A stretch of 64,000 nt of DNA from Rossellomorea aquimaris (GTDB lineage Bacteria > Bacillota > Bacilli > Bacillales > Bacillaceae_B): contig NZ_MINN01000117.1 in NCBI RefSeq assembly GCF_001877785.1, positions 124,001-188,000 of the forward strand, given 5' to 3'. The notes under the pieces are model-generated. The model did not search any database and was not told the DNA's origin. It was given only the letters and a program-made list of their open reading frames with translations. The position numbers were made by a program, and so were the translations under genes. Below are positions 62,501-64,000 of the stretch, piece by piece (within the stretch, counting starts at the first letter, position 1; every line of letters begins with the position of its first letter).

Positions 62501-64000
62501 CGTCGTCACGCTTGTAGTGGATGCGGATATTGTTATCAGGGACCGGCTCCACTTCAGGCTCGCCGCCATCAGCTGAACCAGCTTCTGCACCCGTGATCGC
62601 ACCGCCGTCGACTGTCAGCAGTGCGGTACCTCCATCTGCTTTTGCCGGAAGCGTCACGGTCACTTCTTCAGCCCCGGATACAGGATATTCTTTCCCGGAA
62701 TAATGGTCGGTGATGACCGCATCGGGAGAGTCGACTGAAACCGTTACTTCTTTCGCTTCGTCCCCGACATTCAGTCCTACATACACCGAGTCATCCCCGT
62801 ACGTCCGCGAGAACATCAGGAACTTGTCGCTGTCCATTCCGCCGATAAAGCTTCTTTCCCCTTTGGCAAAAACTTTTGAATGGTCTCCGCGGAAGTTGAG
62901 AATCTTTTTATAGTGCTCAAGGATATCGTTGTTTTCAACTTTATCCCATGCAAGATCATAACGGTTGTCATATTGCGGGTAGTTGTTCGCGCCGCTTTGG
63001 CCGAGCTCCTCACCGTAATAGATGACCGGCTGACCCTTAGATGTCGCCTGCAGGGAAGCAGCCAGTTTCAGCTTGCCTTCATCCCCTCCAAGCGAATAAA
63101 GGAATCCGTCTTCATCATGGCTTCCGAGGAACTGTCCAAATGTTGCTGTGTTATCAATTTTTTCATTGCGTGCAGCCAATTTATCATTCGCCGCTTTTAC
63201 GTTTCCGTTCACAAATTCTTTAGCAATGTCTTTGAACCCGAAATCAAGCAGGGAATCCATCATGCCGGACTCTAAGAGGCCCTGATCATTATCAGCACTC
63301 GCTCCCCACGCTTCCCCGATCATCTTGTGCTCGGGCATTTTTTCCGTGATCGCGTTCTTGAATGCCATCCACGTCGGTTTGTCGACGTGTTTTACGGTAT
63401 CCACACGGAAGTAGTCGATCGTGTTGCCATTCTCGGTTGTCGCTTTGTCAATCCAGTCTGTCTGCCAGTCGATGATCTGCTGGCGGACCTCAGGGTTTTC
63501 CGTGATGATATCAGGAAGTCCTGCCAGTTCCCCCACCACTTCGTCCTCGCCAACCTCTGAACCCTGTCGGACAATATCACTGAATCGTGCGCGGTCTTCA
63601 TCGGTAGGATAGCCGGCTGGACGCCCCTCTTCAGGAAGGTCCCCGTCGATGTCTTTAAGCCCGTAACCCGTGTGGTTCAGCACCACATCCACCATGATCT
63701 TGATCCCGCGCGCATGGGCTTCGTCGATCAGCGTATGGAATTCTTCCATCGAACCGAAGTGAGGATTCAGCTCGCTGAAATTGTCAGCCCAATAACCGTG
63801 GTAGCCAAAGTATGGCTCGCCGCCTTCGCCTTTGCGGACATCATAATTAACATTGTCCACAATCGGACTGATCCAGACGGTGTTCACGCCAAGCTCATCC
63901 AGGTAGTCAAGCTTGTCTGTGATCCCTTCAAAGTCGCCGCCCTGATAGGAGCCGCGTTTCGACTTGTCATAGTTCAAGCCGTAAGGATCATCATTCGTTT
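59529..64000 (-). CDS. Amylopullulanase, two GH13 domains, 5' end outside window
   Basis: At least 1490 residues; the frame stays open to the window edge (DDPYGLNYDKSKRGSYQ precedes the first listed residue), so the N-terminus is missing. Order: alpha-amylase GH13 domain (ADNFSEL; YFRVDTVKHVD nucleophile Asp; MIGEAWG acid/base Glu; GSHDEDGF), all-beta domain, two tandem PUD-type starch-binding modules (IRIHYKRDDGNYENYGAW; VRIHYVRDDANYENFGVW), a CBM48-like region and a type I pullulanase GH13 domain (YNWGYDPHSYF; DGMRFDMMGD; FIGEGWR; AAHDNLPLYD). It would cut alpha-1,4 and alpha-1,6 bonds of starch and pullulan, presumably outside the cell. The stop codon lies in a GGGACAGG repeat. The C-terminus is KKRD-like without an anchor motif. 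Confidence 0.92.
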   Translation of the reverse strand, partial: TNDDPYGLNYDKSKRGSYQGGDFEGITDKLDYLDELGVNTVWISPIVDNVNYDVRKGEGGEPYFGYHGYWADNFSELNPHFGSMEEFHTLIDEAHARGIKIMVDVVLNHTGYGLKDIDGDLPEEGRPAGYPTDEDRARFSDIVRQGSEVGEDEVVGELAGLPDIITENPEVRQQIIDWQTDWIDKATTENGNTIDYFRVDTVKHVDKPTWMAFKNAITEKMPEHKMIGEAWGASADNDQGLLESGMMDSLLDFGFKDIAKEFVNGNVKAANDKLAARNEKIDNTATFGQFLGSHDEDGFLYSLGGDEGKLKLAASLQATSKGQPVIYYGEELGQSGANNYPQYDNRYDLAWDKVENNDILEHYKKILNFRGDHSKVFAKGERSFIGGMDSDKFLMFSRTYGDDSVYVGLNVGDEAKEVTVSVDSPDAVITDHYSGKEYPVSGAEEVTVTLPAKADGGTALLTVDGGAITGAEAGSADGGEPEVEPVPDNNIRIHYKRDDGNYENYGAWLWNDVRDPSANWPTGATMFEKTDSYGAYIDVPLAEGAKNIGFLVMDVTKGDSGKDGGDKGFTITSEDMNEIWIEQGSDKVSTYEPVDLPENTVRIHYVRDDANYENFGVWNWGDVAAPSDGWPAGAADLTGRDQYGAYVDIPLNENAKQIGFIVMDESKGDAGKDGGDKSFNLLDKYNRLWVKQGDDTVYVSPHWEVASGITSAEVVSEDTIRLGFTMTEGLTPETLKEKLAIKDSAGAEVAVESAEITGDKTVEVKASFSLDKLPLSITYSGRTVSASTGWRMLDEMYGYDGDDLGAAYKKGNATLKLWAPKASKVTANFYDKKDASSKIGSVDMTKGEEGVWSADIKAKDLKVKDLKGYYYQYEVTNDGVTKKVLDPYAKSMAAFTVNTKGEAGPDGDTVGKAAIVDLKGTNPKGFSHADIDDYEKREDAVIYEVHVRDFTSDPSIEGDLDARWGSYKAFIDKLDYIKSLGVTHVQLLPVMAWYYGDETKMGERELEYSAGGNEYNWGYDPHSYFSPDGAYSENPKDPELRVKELKQLIDAIHDAGMGVVLDVVYTHMAQTSTLNDIVPNYYAFQDEKGNFLGGFGNNLATNHKMAEKLMVDSVKYWFEEYKIDGMRFDMMGDATYPAVQNAYDAAASVNPDALFIGEGWRTFAGHLADPELKGMGADQDWMDKTDDVGVFSDEIRNELKSGFGSEGEPRFITGGARDINTIFNNIKGQPGNTADDDPGDMVQYIAAHDNLPLYDVIAQSIKKDPAIPENNLEIHKRVRLGNSMILTSQGTAFLHAGQEYGRTKQWFGEGVPEQKYHELKDEDGNPFGYFIHDSYDSSDAINKFDWEKATNKKGFAVNSTTRKYTEGLIKLRKSTNAFRLGEKELVDQNVTLMDIPEIQEQDLMLAYKNVSTDKTGTYYVFVNADEKKRTLSIGDYDLRGAKVLVDDDEAGVKPVEDRSGFKLKKDNLTIDPLTTVVIKVDQKGKKKRD

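Overview
The window looks like chromosome from a Gram-positive, endospore-former-type Bacillaceae species. The evidence is strong AGGAGG-type ribosome binding sites, frequent TTG/GTG starts, lipoprotein signal peptides, CcpA-type cre sites, a SAM (S-box) riboswitch on metNPQ, a ComK homologue, a thermolysin-like neutral protease and class-2 GalT. Which genus inside Bacillus sensu lato cannot be settled from the sequence alone. No rRNA, tRNA, CRISPR array, prophage or transposase gene was seen.

Layout. 0-13.9 kb: NAD-dependent epimerase/reductase, PBP3-like transpeptidase, TrhO rhodanese, SGNH hydrolase, a 1260-residue secreted nuclease/5'-nucleotidase under a cre site, and two zinc-ribbon membrane proteins. 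14-18 kb: S-box-controlled methionine importer metNPQ and a DUF1659/DUF2922 pair. 18.4-36 kb: a galactoside island, with a LacI-type regulator, ABC importer and GH36 alpha-galactosidase, then (after a glutamate dehydrogenase) GH42 beta-galactosidase-galM and galK-galE-galT, and a sodium/sugar symporter broken by a frameshift. Alpha- and beta-galactosides would be imported, cut and fed to the Leloir pathway. Shared TTTTAGTAAA-type palindromes and cre sites suggest joint regulation. 36-42.5 kb: amino-acid-conjugate utilisation (two M20 hydrolases, an AbgT transporter, a GAF-PucR regulator). 42.7-46.1 kb: a sulfonate/nitrate-type ABC importer and a Sco copper protein. 46-54 kb: STAS protein, three pilin-like proteins, histidine kinase, neutral protease, ComK and a sigma factor. 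54-64 kb: two cyclic-di-GMP-I (GEMM) riboswitches, a cluster of very small genes, VanZ-like protein, SGNH protein, uracil-DNA glycosylase, hexapeptide acyltransferase and the 3' part of an amylopullulanase.

The most unusual content is non-coding. (1) A GEMM-I riboswitch sits directly ahead of a 52-codon gene that has two diverged relatives within 2 kb, sharing a WH...D...YHxxKL pattern with identical spacing. A second GEMM-I aptamer has no gene after it. (2) Several intergenic stretches are arrays of a short motif, a different motif at each locus, repeated every 20-21 bp (two helical turns). (3) Palindromic repeats are spaced 25 bp centre to centre on both sides of glutamate dehydrogenase, and a GGGACAGG palindrome occurs seven times at 54-60 kb. 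(4) Composite inverted-repeat elements with conserved cores recur at 14, 17, 30 and 52 kb. (5) A ~200-bp non-coding block is present in inverted, diverged copies at 5.4 and 52.3 kb.
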